Part shown: positions 11,501-23,920 of the stretch, one piece after another
How the letters are laid out: each line of letters starts with the position of its first letter
How positions within the stretch are numbered: the stretch's first letter is position 1
DNA from: Caprella mutica
Taxonomy: Eukaryota; Arthropoda; Malacostraca; Amphipoda; Caprellidae
NCBI GenBank assembly: GCA_947561585.1
Contig: CANNZV010000933.1
Location: 1 to 64,000, forward strand
Direction of reading: 5' to 3'
Length of the DNA: 64,000 nucleotides
Position numbers and translations under genes: made by a program
Notes under the pieces: model-generated
The model's input: the letters and a program-made list of their open reading frames with translations, nothing else
What the model was told of the DNA's origin: nothing
Databases searched by the model: none

Positions 11501-12985
11501 CTAGTGGGTTCCCGTGCAAATTGCACTGTTACGTGCATATATTACTATATTTTTATTTTATTCTCTTATTTAAGTACATTACTTTTCGTATTTATTACTA
11601 CACATTACATATCCCGTTTTCCATTACATTTCATAAGAATTAGGTACCAATAATGAGTAATTTTCCGCCCCGTGACGTCATCAATTTGTGCAGAATACTG
11701 TCGTATATAGATCATACATTATTTTATGAGATAGCTGTATAAATAACTACATATTACAAATATTATTCAAATAATCACATTATGAAAAATAAAAACAATT
11801 AGCTACATCGATCAGTTCGATGCTTGAAATAGAAGAAATAAAATTCACTACCTATAGGTAGCAGCTGATATTCAATTTATTAAATAAATTAATATAATTA
11901 TGTAAAATAACTAAGATTAGTTACCAATTGATTATGAATATTCTAAATATAATTTATTTCGAATATTTATTCATATTCCAACCCATCAATATTAAAATTG
12001 ATTATTACATTTTTAATCGTGTTAAATATGCCATTTATTTTCGTGAGGAAAAATGATAACCAGCGTAGAATTTTATTTTTCATTTTCTAATTTTCGTCAT
12101 ATCTTGAAAAATAATTCGAATTTCGAAAACTGTAAACGCAGTTATTTTTGTAGACCATTTTTACATATTGTAGATATTTTTTCGATTCGATTAATGCAAA
12201 TTTTATTCCATTAAAACTTAAAATTCGGGCCTATGGTCCTACAGATTCGTTTTGATTGATTTGTTCTACGAAATTCGAACTGTTTTTTGAATTATTCAAA
12301 TTTTAAGTTTTATTGGAATAGATAGGGATTTAGTTCAAATCGGCAAATACATGGCAACATACGAAATAAATAAAAAAATAAAACTTGCATTAATTGAATC
12401 GAAAAAATATCTACTATATGTAAAAATAGTCTACAAAATTGACTGCGTTAACCATTTTTCGAATTTCAAAACATTTTTCGAGATATGACGAAAGTTAGAA
12501 AATTAAAAATTAAATTCTAAGCTGGTTATCATTTTTCCTCACGAAAATAAATTACATATTTTGTACGATTGAAAATATAATAATCAATATTGATTTTAAC
12601 GGTGGGAATATGAATATATGTCCGAAAGAAATGAAAGTTAAATTATATTCAATCGAATAATAATGAATTTTACATAATTATATTAATTAATTTAAATGAA
12701 TAAAATATCACCTGCTACCTATATACCTAGGTATATGTTGATTTTATTTTTTCTATTTCAATCATTGAACTGATCGATATAGCTACATATTTTATTTTTT
12801 GATATGATTATTTGAATAATGTTAAAATTAATGTTTCTAATTTTGTAGTTAATTATACAGCTATCTTATTTTCTATGATGTTTATACGACATCATTCTAC
12901 ACAAATTGATGACGTCACGGGACAGAAAAATTACTCTTTACTGGTACCTAATTCTTATGAAATGTAATGGAAAATGGGATGTGTC
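11501..12985. mobile_element. Foldback built from two inverted Helitron 3' regions, unit 1
   Basis: A ~1.4 kb imperfect palindrome centred near 12,290. The left side begins with a reverse-strand Helitron 3' end: CTAG complement at 11501-11504, then hairpin GTGCAAATTGCAC (11514-11526). The arms (about 11610-12240 and 12290-12985) both contain GATGACGTCAC, ACCTAATTCTTATGAAATG and a TTTCGTGAGGAAAAATGATA-type block in opposite orientation. The right arm lacks the terminal hairpin and CTAG. No coding capacity is visible. Confidence 0.8.
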
Positions 12986-13300
12986 CCAGGTAACATGACA
13001 ATATCCCCGGGAACTCCGTTGGAGTACCGCATCTCCGCTTCATATCCCACATCCCAAAAGGATGCTTTTCTTGGATCCCGTGTGAGGCTAGACGAATATG
13101 AATATTTTATGAGTGGAACAACAAAGTTAAATACTATCAGCGATAGAATGAAGTACATTACTATTTATATGTATCTAAAATAAAACTTAGTGCACTCATT
13201 TGAAATATGATACTCTTTAGTAGTAACTAGTAGCTAATAAATATTATTTGTTAATTATAGGTCTGTCTAAAAAATTAGATTGGCAACCCTACCCCTCTCA

Positions 13301-13392
13301 GGGTGTAGGTCATAAGCCCCTGGTCAAGAGCTTCCCCCCTCCCCCGGTCATGAGCCACCCCGGTCAAGAGCCCCCCCCCCCCCCCGGTCAGA
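13301..13392. mobile_element. Solo C-rich foldback arm, unit 1
   Basis: Begins with GGGTGTAGGTCATAAGCCCC, which matches the left terminus of the foldback at 37412, followed by CCCCGGTCAAGAGCC / CCCCGGTCATGAGCC phrases. No inverted partner follows, so it is a half element or a deletion product. The unit 2 copy is at 26771-26853, with a shorter C run. Confidence 0.75.
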
Positions 13393-16094
13393 ACCTTTAT
13401 AGCTAGAGGTTTTTTATTCTATATACTGTACCTAGGTATAATAATCTCTAAAGAGAGGAAATAGTTTAAAAACAAGCATAATTAGAATAATAAAACTAAT
13501 TTAAGGAGTACCTACATAGGGTCATAGAGGTAAATTGCGGTCCTTTAATATATAATTGCAGCCCTCTTAAGAAAGTCTAAAAACCTTCTGAAAGTAATTT
13601 ATATTGAATTCTTTAACATCATATGAAAAGCTCAATTTGTGCTAGATTTATTTATTTCAAGAGTGCTTTGAAGCCATGATAAGAGACCGCAGTTAGTTAA
13701 AGTACCACAATTTACCTACTATACCCTAAGTAGTCTGCGTAGGCTGGTAAAGTAGTATGCGTAAGTAGGTGTGACTAGTGTGTAGGTAGGGTCACGCAAG
13801 TAAATTGTAGCCCTCACAACAAACATTCTGAGCCGAAATTACATTAAAATGTTGCATAGCTAACTTAAGAAGCGCAGTGCATGCTATAATTTATTAATTT
13901 AAGTTTTTAACGTGTGGTTTGAATATATGATGTTCCTGTTGTAAGAGGCCACAATTAGTTAGTGTGCAGCAATTTACCTGCTTGACTTACGCAGACTTAT
14001 TACCTACCTAGGCAAACGACTTACCTGAGCTAGTTTGGGAAATTGAACTGTTTAAGACGGGTTTTAAATTACAATTATCTGAATTTAAAACTCCGGATAT
14101 TACCTAACTTAGTAATTGTAATTAATTAAAGTAAAGTAAGTTGTACCGTGAAATCAATAGTATGAGGTTACTGTTCAAATTACACTCTTGTTCAAACTTT
14201 TATTTTTTTTAAATAGGTACTAGGGTAAGTTCCGAGTTAATGGACGGATCCATAATTTTTATCATTAAGAATAAGGTATACCTAAAATAACTAGTATTTA
14301 ACTATAATTATAAACTAAATTCTATGATCGAAAATGTGGAACCGTACAATAACTCAAAACTCTCCCTAGTTTGAGCGAAACCTAGCTACTCTATTCATTG
14401 TTAATTATATTTTAACGAATTTTATAATTGTATTAGAATCTAGATACACTAAAAGAATACATCTCTCTTGTTTATTTTTTCATTACGTTCTTCCGTAATC
14501 TACAATAATTTCATATACCAAGGCAGACTAAAATTTTATAGACATGAACATTTCCCTTTAAAGGTCCTCTCCAAGCTCCGGGAAAAAAATGAGTTTATAA
14601 CATAATATTATAGAACTAAGGTCTACGATCATTATTCTGCAAACCGCATACAATTCGGTTCAGTATATATTTTATAATTTGTTTTTAAAGTTTTTTAATA
14701 CTCTGTGAGCAACAATTAAGCGAATCACTAATCTGATGCTCAAGAAGAAGATTGTACACTCTTTGTTTTGATTACAAATTTGAATTAAATAAACAAACCA
14801 TACGTTTACGGCCTTTATTTAAATTATTTTAGATATCAATTGTTTCCTATAGTATATAAACGTTTCTATTATAAGTTCATTCAATTTTATACCTTTACAC
14901 GAATATTAAATGGATTTATTAAACCTAATACATAGTTTACAATCAAAACAAATGGTGTACATTCTTTTTCTTCACACTGAAATTTTCTTAAATTAGTAAG
15001 TCGGAAGTAAAATAGGTTTTGTAGAGTTTTGATTATAAAAATCTGTAAAAGCATATAAAATTAAAAATATGCTACCAAATTCGATGTGGTTTGCAGCAAA
15101 ATGATAAGAAACATTAGCCTCGTTGAATAAGGCAATAAAAATATTTGCTTGGAAGGGACCTTTAACTACTTTATTTTATTCAGAAATATAGTAGGTTCAA
15201 TATCATTTTGAAAACTTTACTCTCAATCTTTGTTTTTTAGTTACATTAAATGATAGTTAACATGCATTATATTTATTCATTTAAGTTAACATTCATGAGT
15301 ATAGTTAAATAAAGTGACTTCTGTTTACTACAATTTTCATTATCCTAATAAGTATAATATGTAGTCTACAAAGCCTAGTAAGCAACATGCCATCCAAAAT
15401 AAAAAGTATTGCGATACGGAACTCCTCCGGATGTTCCATTTATATCCTATAAAGCAGTACCGAACATCCCTATCACGTCCTCCCCGAACATTACATATCC
15501 TCTGCGGAACACCAGGTTAGCTCCTAAGAGGAGTTCCTCCGCACTTTACAAAAACGGAACACCTCTCGAACTCCGCACCTGAAATACAGGGGATGTGCGA
15601 TAAGGAATTCCACGGGATGTATTCCGGACATAAATTGTTACTTGGCGTATGACCAAAATCAGAAAGTAATGTCCTCAAATATAAACAATACAGAATAAAT
15701 ATATTACATATATTCCTATTTAATTTAGATGTTCATTAGAGTATTCAATATTTGTAAATATGGGCTGGTAGGTACATATTTATTTATTTTCCACTGATAC
15801 ATACCTATTTATAATTATATCAATCTTTGAAATAATCGATGTAGCAACATATTTTACTATTCATAAGGTGATTATTTGAATAATGTTTAATATTTTGTAA
15901 GTTGTAGTAATTTATATACTATATTATATAATAATTATGATTTATACAATATCATTCTACGAATCTACACAAATTGATGACGTCACGGGGGACAATATTT
16001 CTATTTACTGGTATAATGTGAAATGAAATGGAGAATTGGATGTGAAATGCTAAAAACAATAAGAAACGTCCTTAAATATTATATACGAACGTTT

Positions 16095-16122
16095 CCGTGC
16101 ATTTTGCACGGGTAACCACTAG
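16095..16122 (+). mobile_element. Helitron-type 3' terminus, unit 2
   Basis: Same hairpin (16095-16111) and CTAG terminus (16119-16122) as unit 1 at the equivalent place in the repeat. Its presence at the same site in all units shows the insertion predates the tandem duplication. Confidence 0.75.
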
Positions 16123-16367
16123 TATGATGATATATTATAAGATAATTGATTACTTAAAATATAAGAACATTGGCAGCTTGAATCTATGATAGATTACATA
16201 AATATATGATAATTGAATACATTAATATATGATAATTGACTAAATCAATAAATAATATTATTTGTAACTATTTTATTGTGCTTTGAAGGTAAATTAGTTT
16301 TATTATTTCACTTCATTCAAATTATTTATTAGTTAACTTTTTCTAATAATGTTTTTTTTTTGTTCAG

Positions 16368-16446
16368 ATCATTTTCAACGAGTTCACGATTTGAAACCTA
16401 CCTTGACGGTGAATTACATTTAGGACATTTTTCTTAGTTGATTAAG
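16368..16446 (+). other. 5' untranslated exon of innexin copy 2
   Basis: The same 79-bp exon as in copy 1, with TTCAG before it and AAG|GTGAGT after it. The downstream intron is 16447-16748 (302 bp), 176 bp shorter than in copies 1 and 3 because of an internal deletion that spares both splice sites. Confidence 0.7.
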
Positions 16447-16762
16447 GTGAGTTATTTTTGTATTTTATACAATTTCTATAATACTAAATCACTTCTTGAA
16501 AATAATTTATTATCATTTTCATTATAGAAATAATTGCAAATGAATCAATTTAGAATATTTGATTAGAGGATAATTGAATAAATAGAAATATATCTTTTAC
16601 TTTATAAAAACATTTTGAACGTCATATACAATAGATTATTTTAAATCTTGTAAAATGTTTAGTTTTCAGTCTAGTTTCCGTCATTTGTTGCTAATTGCAT
16701 AAACCATTAAAATCAAATGAGATTGTAACATCTTTTCTTCTATTTCAGCCTCACAATCCAAA

Positions 16763-17971
16763 ATGGGATTAGGACCAACAACCAGGCAGTTTGACCTGCT
16801 GAAAAACATTGGAGGCATAGTCATGAATGCCTTCAACAAGAGGACAGTTTCTGCCGGTGTGGGTCTTTGCGACAGCCCAGTCCTCAAGCTGTTCTACACC
16901 TACACCTTCTGGCTGATTTTTGGAGGATATGCTGCCATTTCCTACTCTTGGTGGAATAAAGACATCCTCACCTGCACCAGCAAGTACAATGCAGACTCGC
17001 AAATCAGACCAGATTACCTCAACATCTGTGCATCTTATCTCTATGTTGAAGATGCCAATGGATTTATCTCTGGAAAAACTTACCTACTCTTCTACAGATG
17101 GGTTCACTGGGTGCTCTTCCTCATTGCTCTAGTCTTTTATATTCCTCATAAGATGAGCAAAAGAGCTGAGAATCCTAAGGTTAAGAAACTCTTCGACCTT
17201 CTCGCCTCACCCAAGGAAGAAGTGAGCTACAAGGAAGCCTGCCAATACTACATGGTCAACAGCGGAACACACAACAATGTTTTCGTCATGAGTTTCTTGA
17301 TACACATTGTAGCTGTGGCCATCAACTTCTTCTGCTACTTTGTAATTGACTTCGTGTTCTTGGGGAAATTTAAGGATTTAGGATACGCAACATATCCTTT
17401 CAACAGAGATATCATCAATTTCCAGGATGAACTCTCCTTGAGATTTCCACCATTTGCCCAATGCGAAATCACTCCCTTCAACAAGCTGACAAATGCCAGA
17501 ACCGAGAGATACGGTTGTCATCCGACTTACATGGAACTCTATGAGAAGTACTTCATTGTCCTCTGGGTGTGGATGATAGCAACATCCGTCATTGGAATTC
17601 TCTACATCGTCTATCTCTCGTTGTTCTTCGTGCCAAAACTACGCCTTCAGTTGCTCCGTTTCACCAAACCGTTGAAAGCTAAGAAAGAAGAGATCGAAGG
17701 TATCAACGAAAGGTTGAATGATATTTCTTTCGGAGACTTTTTCCTTCTGTACAGAATGAAGTCTTCCTTCTCTCCTCACACTTATTACGATTTGTTGAGG
17801 ACTCTCTTCTACAAGTCTCCTGCAAATAGAATTCTTTCTTTGGAAAAAGATATCGATGTTCCTGACCAGCCAGCACCGGCAGTAAGGAGGCCGAAAACTA
17901 GAGGCCATCTTTCCAAGAATATGCAGATGTCCGCTGCGTCCAATAAACACAAAGCAATCTGTATTGAATAA
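16763..17971 (+). CDS. Innexin gap-junction/hemichannel subunit, copy 2
   Basis: A 402-residue innexin with all landmarks of copy 1: four membrane segments, FYRWV at 110-114, loop cysteines 71/89 and 234/252, GDFFLLYRM in the tail. It differs from copy 1 by Ile357 and uniquely carries Pro254 where copies 1 and 3 have Leu, two residues after the last loop-2 cysteine (C252) and just before the fourth membrane segment. A proline there could alter docking or folding; effect unknown. It lies one array period (13,402 bp) after copy 1, and its likely promoter is at 8967 in the preceding unit. Confidence 0.93.
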   Translation: MGLGPTTRQFDLLKNIGGIVMNAFNKRTVSAGVGLCDSPVLKLFYTYTFWLIFGGYAAISYSWWNKDILTCTSKYNADSQIRPDYLNICASYLYVEDANGFISGKTYLLFYRWVHWVLFLIALVFYIPHKMSKRAENPKVKKLFDLLASPKEEVSYKEACQYYMVNSGTHNNVFVMSFLIHIVAVAINFFCYFVIDFVFLGKFKDLGYATYPFNRDIINFQDELSLRFPPFAQCEITPFNKLTNARTERYGCHPTYMELYEKYFIVLWVWMIATSVIGILYIVYLSLFFVPKLRLQLLRFTKPLKAKKEEIEGINERLNDISFGDFFLLYRMKSSFSPHTYYDLLRTLFYKSPANRILSLEKDIDVPDQPAPAVRRPKTRGHLSKNMQMSAASNKHKAICIE

Positions 17972-18084
17972 GCTGTAATTATTATTTCTTTTTCATGTTA
18001 TTAGGTGTGTTTTGTTTGTTTAGAACTTAGTTTTTCTGTTCATTTCTTTTTGTCATTAGAATTAGTATCTCATTTTGACCTTCA

Positions 18085-18090
18085 AATAAA
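18085..18090 (+). terminator. Poly(A) signal of innexin copy 2
   Basis: AATAAA 114 bp after the stop, matching copies 1 and 3. Confidence 0.6.
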
Positions 18091-18344
18091 ATATAATCTA
18101 CTTTTGGTGCACTATAGGTAGTTAGGTTTTTCAAATATAATTAACTGTAATTCCAATCTTTTAATGGATTATTGTCAATTATCAATTTTGACATGAAAAA
18201 CATATGATAATGTTTCTTTTTCAAGTGCACTGCAAGTAATTTGACTGTAATTTTTATCTTTTAGTTTAATTTTGACATTTTTTCTCTTAATTTATAAGTT
18301 TTTGATTGTTGTAATTGTTGATACAATTTGAGCATTGAAATGTA

Positions 18345-18725
18345 CTTTTTAGTTAGTTAGGTTCATAATCAATTGTAATTACAATATTTTAGTGCTGAAT
18401 ATTTCATTTTAATGTCAATTTTCTAATTTTGACTTGTAGATGATATCTTGTTGACTATTTTCACAATCAATTGTAATTACTTTATTTGAATTAGTTAGGT
18501 TCATAATCAATTTTAATTACATTATTTTAGTTAGTTAGGTTCATATTCAATTGTGATTCCAATATTTTAGTTAGTTATGTTCTTAATCAATTATAATTCC
18601 AATATTTTAGTTAGTTAGGTTCATAATCAATTGTAATTGCAATATTTTAGTTAGTTATGTTCTTAATCAATTGTAATTCCAATGTTTTAGTTAGTTGGGT
18701 TCTTAATCAATTGTAATATCATTCT
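18345..18725. repeat. ~46-bp AT-rich minisatellite downstream of innexin copy 2
   Basis: Same TTAGTTAGGTTCATAATC-based tandem array as unit 1, with a near-identical order of variant copies, so it has not been reshuffled since duplication. Confidence 0.8.
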
Positions 18726-19168
18726 TTTAATAAAAATGGTTAATGTCATTTACATTCAATTATTATAATTTGACATGCATATCAAATTATCATGCTACTT
18801 TCTTCTTTGTATTTTAAGTATTTTGATAATCATCTGCAATTTCATGTTTTAGTGAAATATTGACATTTATTCTTTTAATTCTATAAGACCCTATTATTGA
18901 GATATTAGTTGATTAATATGAATTTGTTTTGTTTTTTCTTTGTATTATTATCAACCCTAAAATTTCATTTTAAAGCTCATCGTTAGCACAACCGAACGCT
19001 TGATCACCTAGACTATGTCAGACGAGCTGTTTAGCCATTCACACTGTCACTTATTACACATTTTGTTTCTCATATGAATGAAAATGATAAACTATCCGAT
19101 AACTCACTTTATCAAAGAAAATGATTAGTTTAAGGTCATTGCTTTTTCTTTTGATTGTAGAAATAGAT

Positions 19169-19405
19169 TACAGTAACTCCTCTATAATGAATTCCTGTAT
19201 AGAGAATGTATAGTCCTGAGTAATCAAATATCCTGTGTAGTGAACAAAATTTCTTTAGTCTGTCATTAGATGGCCATCAGTTATAGAAAACTGATGGCCG
19301 TTTAATGACAGACTAAAGAAATGTGTTCACAATATAGAGGATGCTTCCTTACTCAGGGCACTGTCTTCACTATAGAGGATTTCACTTTAGTGGAGCTCTA
19401 TGGTA
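19169..19405. mobile_element. Short pogo-like MITE with internal hairpin, unit 2
   Basis: Equivalent of the unit 1 element at 5736-5972, with the same TA-bounded ends. The internal hairpin is slightly better paired here (GGCCATCAG... and its complement). Confidence 0.65.
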
Positions 19406-20593
19406 ATCTATATTGATGACGAATATAACGGTTCTTATATATATCGAACTCCATGAATTAATAGAAATAAATCCTACTTGGTCTCTAAAAAAATGGAAAT
19501 AACAGTCAAATTTCACCTGAAATCAGTATGATTTTCTGCCAAATTAAATAATAAATTTTCCAGTGTGGAATTTTGCCAGGCGGATCGTAAATTTTAAGGT
19601 TTTAATTGATAAATTGTGATGTGAAATGTAATTTACATAAATATTTATTTTTCAGTTTTATTGTTTATCAAGTTTTAATTAAGTAATGTTAAATAGCCAC
19701 GAAATGGAAAGTAAAACTAATTTGAATTTACTTAAAATAAATTACAGAACATATTTTAATTTACCCGTTATATTTTGTGACACTATTTTAGAATTCACTT
19801 ATCACTGAAATTAAAAAAGTGTAAGTATTTAATCTAACTAACAACAATTCTACATAATCAATTAAACGAAAAACTATGTAATCGTTAAAACTTAACCTTT
19901 ATTTTGAATTATATTCACGATAACTGCAGATATTGATAATTAGATACCAATTGAAATAATATATAGTTTTAACCAAGTAACAATAAAAGGTAGGAGACTA
20001 TCGGTGGTTCTTCAAATCTCTGTTTGTTATACGACTTGAAAAAGTAACTGAAGATTCCTCTTGTAATCAGTTGATTCCTGAAATTTGCTCCATTAGGACA
20101 ACTGTTGTCGTATCCCTTTCACAATGGCGTCGATAATATAAGAAAGCTACATGGAAAAGATATCATTATTGTTAAACTACAATATAAGTACATTGACAAT
20201 GAAGCTAATGAAAGTTGTTCAGTAATATATTGGGAATGTTCGAAGAGAAAAAATCAACTGTGCAGTTCTCTGTACTAAACGTAAGACTGAAAATTATGAA
20301 ATCATTAAACCTATTAATGAAAATTGTCATAGCTCGTCACGAAGTACTTTACAGGTTGAAGAAAGACACGTAAGTGATCGAATTTAAAATAACTGTTATA
20401 AATAGCAATTTGTATAGTTATGTTTAAACTTAACTACTGTTTAGTTTATATATCAGTTTAATTGAAAGATTTTCTGCAATTTTTTTGAGTAAATTCAAAT
20501 ACATTTTATTTTCAATTTCGTTGCCGTTTAACATCAGTTTAACAAAAAGGTCACAGTACATCATGCTAAAGTTAAAATATTTTCTTATGTTTT

Positions 20594-20660
20594 TGTCCTC
20601 CAGTCTCAATAGAGTCTCATCCAGTTTCAATAGAGTCTCCTCCAGTCTCAATAGAGTTTC
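20594..20660. repeat. 21-bp minisatellite, ~3 copies, unit 2
   Basis: About three copies of the CCAGTCTCAATAGAGTCTCCT repeat, one with TTTCAATAG, as in unit 1 and in contrast to ~27 in unit 3. Confidence 0.9.
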
Positions 20661-21167
20661 TTCACTTTAGTATTTTCATCCCATGATTCAATCGCACGAT
20701 GTATATCTCTGCAAGAATATCCATTCATATAAATGAGGTAACGTGAATAATTGTTTATTAAATAATGAAATCATTATTTGAGAACATATTATCAAGAAAA
20801 AATAATATTTGGAGCGTATAACATTTAAAATTCTCAGAGATATTAAATTTAGACGCGTGAAACTTTACGGAGCTGATATCGAAAGTTATACCAATTTATA
20901 GTAAAATAATTTCACTCACTGATCAGTGGTTCGAATTAATCATCCCCAACTCATGACTGATATCTAATTAACAAGATATTAAAGGGAAATAATATAAGAT
21001 AAAGCTTTTGAACCTACTATTATTCAAGTTAATATAACAGCAGTGTACATTAAACCCACTGTACTGAGTAATGACCATCACAGTTTAACTTAACATTCCT
21101 TTACAGAATTACTTAAAGGCTCGGGCTTGATCATCTGTTTTCGGTTTACCATTCATTATTAGAAAAA

Positions 21168-21957
21168 TACAGGCAGGCCTCGCTTTAAGTACAATTCACT
21201 TTAGTAAAAGTGGTCCTTATTTCGAGTCATGAATCGAAATAAGAACCGTTCGTAGACATAGAAAACGGAGACAATTTTCTGTGATTATTTCACGGTAACT
21301 AAAAAAACACCAAAATTATAATCCAGATGAGGTTATTAGAAGCAATTGGCTCAGAAATTCAACATGTTCCAATTTAGGGTAAGTTCCATGTTATTTCACG
21401 GTTTCATCTTTTCGAACACCTGTAAATATTTATATAAAAATCATTCTAATAAACAACTTTTATTTCAATTGGTATCCATGATACCATTTAGAATGGAAGT
21501 TAAATAAAAATTATAATTTATTTTTCTGACGTGACCGAAATTATAGAACAAACCAATAACTTGGAACTTAGTACCCTACGACCAAAATTATTCCATAGAG
21601 CATAAACTTTCTGTTTGTTAATTAAATGTAGCACAATAATTATAGATGTCTAAGTATCAGAGTATCTATTAATTACTCACCAATACTGAAAGAGAGTTAA
21701 GCTATGAATGGATAAATGCACGACTTTAAACTTTTTCATCACAGTCAAAGACAATGAAAGACTGTATGTGTATATTATTAATAATATGCTTATATACTTT
21801 CCACTCTAATAATAAATTTTCTTTCTATTACTCATAGAAAATGAGGTCTAAATCAAGGAGTGACAATTATAAATTTCTTGTTACTTCTATTCGCTTTAGT
21901 TACCGTTTGGTAACTAAACTGAGTCGTGATTTGGTAACTAAAGCGGGGATGCCTGTA
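21168..21957. mobile_element. pogo/Tigger-like MITE, unit 2
   Basis: Unit 2 copy of the element at 7735-8526, with the same TACAGGCAGGCCTCGCTTTA-type termini and TA flanks. Unit 3 ends before this point and lacks it. Confidence 0.75.
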
Positions 21958-22398
21958 TATGAAGGTTACAAATAAATTCCAATATAGAACAAACATTCAA
22001 TTACATTTAACTTGATTATTATTGTTCTATTCTTAGGATCTTAAATTAAACTAATTTTAAAGTAAAATCAAACGGATTCGAATATTGAATATTCAAGAAA
22101 AGTAGGTTTAGATATTAGAAAAGTTGGTTTAGAAACTATAAGTATAATACGTTGGCACAATTTTTTTTGAAATATGCATGTTTTCTGTTATCCGAAATCT
22201 TTTTCATATTCTATCATCTGGAAATATCTTTACTTAAAAATCACTTCGAATTCAGTTCAAGTTTGTATCTCATTTAGTTTAATTTAAATCAGATAAAGAT
22301 ATAATAGGTTTATGACCGTTTATCTGTCCAAGATCAAAAGTCTATACGCTGAAATCAAATCATTGAAATTCAGAGACCAGCACATCAGCACGCTAGGG

Positions 22399-22458
22399 TA
22401 TATAAGCTCGTGAGATCCAAAAAAGACCACAGTGCTAGCTGGAACGTTCTTAAACGAG
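22399..22458 (+). promoter_or_regulatory. TATA/initiator promoter and first untranslated exon for innexin copy 3
   Basis: TATATAA (22399-22405), an initiator-like CCACAGTG with predicted start at A22431, and a 28-nt exon ending AACGAG|GTTAGT. It is identical in layout to 8967-9026. The innexin it would serve is copy 3 (30404), ~8 kb downstream across the unit boundary. Confidence 0.55.
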
Positions 22459-22755
22459 GTTAGTAACGATGAGCTCTTGTTATTCTTAGGTTGTTCTAGT
22501 TCTATTTAGCTTTTACTTATTCAATATTCTTGATATCATTATTTTAGCGATTGGATTGTTGAGAAATGAATTAAATTTACAGTCACTTGAAAAATAAAGC
22601 TTATAACTAATGTATTAAATATATTAGTTTAACAAAATGCGAAAAACATATATAGTTGTGTTTTGTCAAATCCTAGGCGAGAAAATTCAATTTATTTAAT
22701 TAGGTATAGTTTTTTCTAAAGATTAATTGAATTCATTAAATTATCGTTTGGAATT

Positions 22756-23920
22756 TGATACATGTTAATTTTCTAAATTCATTTAAACAACAACAAATTT
22801 TATTTGATTTCATATATTATTGTTACGCATAATATCTGGTTCTTGACGATACAGGATGTCATTAGGCCTAAAATACCATTTCCAACCTGTTCACTACAGC
22901 CTACCACAATCTTCTTTGTTTTTCCAGTCCAAACCTCATGCTTAATCTTTTAAAACCGGCTTTTTCATAACTTTTCGAACTACAAAACCTTATTTTCTTT
23001 ATCTCCATTCTTCTCTCATTTATCTTTTGTCGATCTATTTCTTGTATCTGGTTTGTAATTGCCTTCTCTTTGTCATACTTCTACGAATGCGTAATACCTG
23101 AAATTCTAGAACATTTCAGAATTTGAGGTTCTCCTCTAAGAATAAGTAGATGGAATGAAGGTGTCTAAACCCGAGACAGATATAGATGACATTATAAGAG
23201 AGCTTGAATTTACTGTTTTATTACTTATGTTTTATTACTTTGTCTAATTATACAATCAATTGAATTCAACATGTTCTCGTTTGAATTTTATATCACTATG
23301 ATACATGTTAATTTTCTAAATTTATTTATACAACAGCAAATTCTTATTTGATCTCAAATAGTTTCGTTACGAAAATATCAGGTTCTTGACGATACAGGAA
23401 GTAGGTTTCGATATTAGATCTAATTCTATGTAAACCATTTCCGACCAGTTCATACTAGCCCAGAACAGTTTTCTTTGTTTTTCCATAGCAAACCTTTCCA
23501 AAAAGTTTGGCTCATACAAGGGCTTGAGGGAAATAAAAAAATATTGTAATAATTTTTTTTTCTCATTAAATATTATCCAAAAAGAAGCTGGCGGTAATTC
23601 CTTATCTATTTTCGTACATAAAATTCATTTACTTTGTGACTGGCTTTTTCGTTATTTTTCAAACCCTAACAGCTTATCTTCCTAGTCTCTACTCTTCTTT
23701 TCTTTCATCTATCTTTTGTCGATCTATTTACTGTATCTGAGTTGTAATTACCTTCTCTTTGTTTTACTACCACAACTGCGTAATAAGTGAATTCCAGAAC
23801 AGTTCAGAATTTGAGGTTCTCCTCTAAGAATAAGTAGATGGAATGTGGTTGTCTGAAACTAGAGACAGATATAGATAATGTTATAGGAGAGATTAAATTG
23901 ACCGTTTTACTATTTATTTA
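22756..23920. repeat. Diverged internal direct duplication, unit 2
   Basis: Counterpart of 9325-10493: two diverged ~0.5-0.6 kb direct copies (from 22756 and from ~23299) sharing the same ordered blocks. Confidence 0.8.

Larger units (their letters stand above)
1..13585. repeat. Tandem segmental-duplication unit 1 (left end cut by window)
   Basis: First visible copy of a ~13.5 kb head-to-tail repeated segment. The first bases of the window recur at 13,586 and ~27,049, and the whole content recurs in the same order: GC-richer block, Helitron end, innexin, AT-rich 46-bp minisatellite, pogo-like MITEs, promoter, Helitron foldback, C-rich solo arm. The innexin-to-innexin spacing is 13,402 bp (copies 1 to 2). 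Copies differ by scattered substitutions plus unit-specific indels: this unit lacks ~39 bp near 5443 and ~60 bp near 12,208 that unit 2 has. The phase of the unit is arbitrary because the window starts inside it. Confidence 0.93.
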
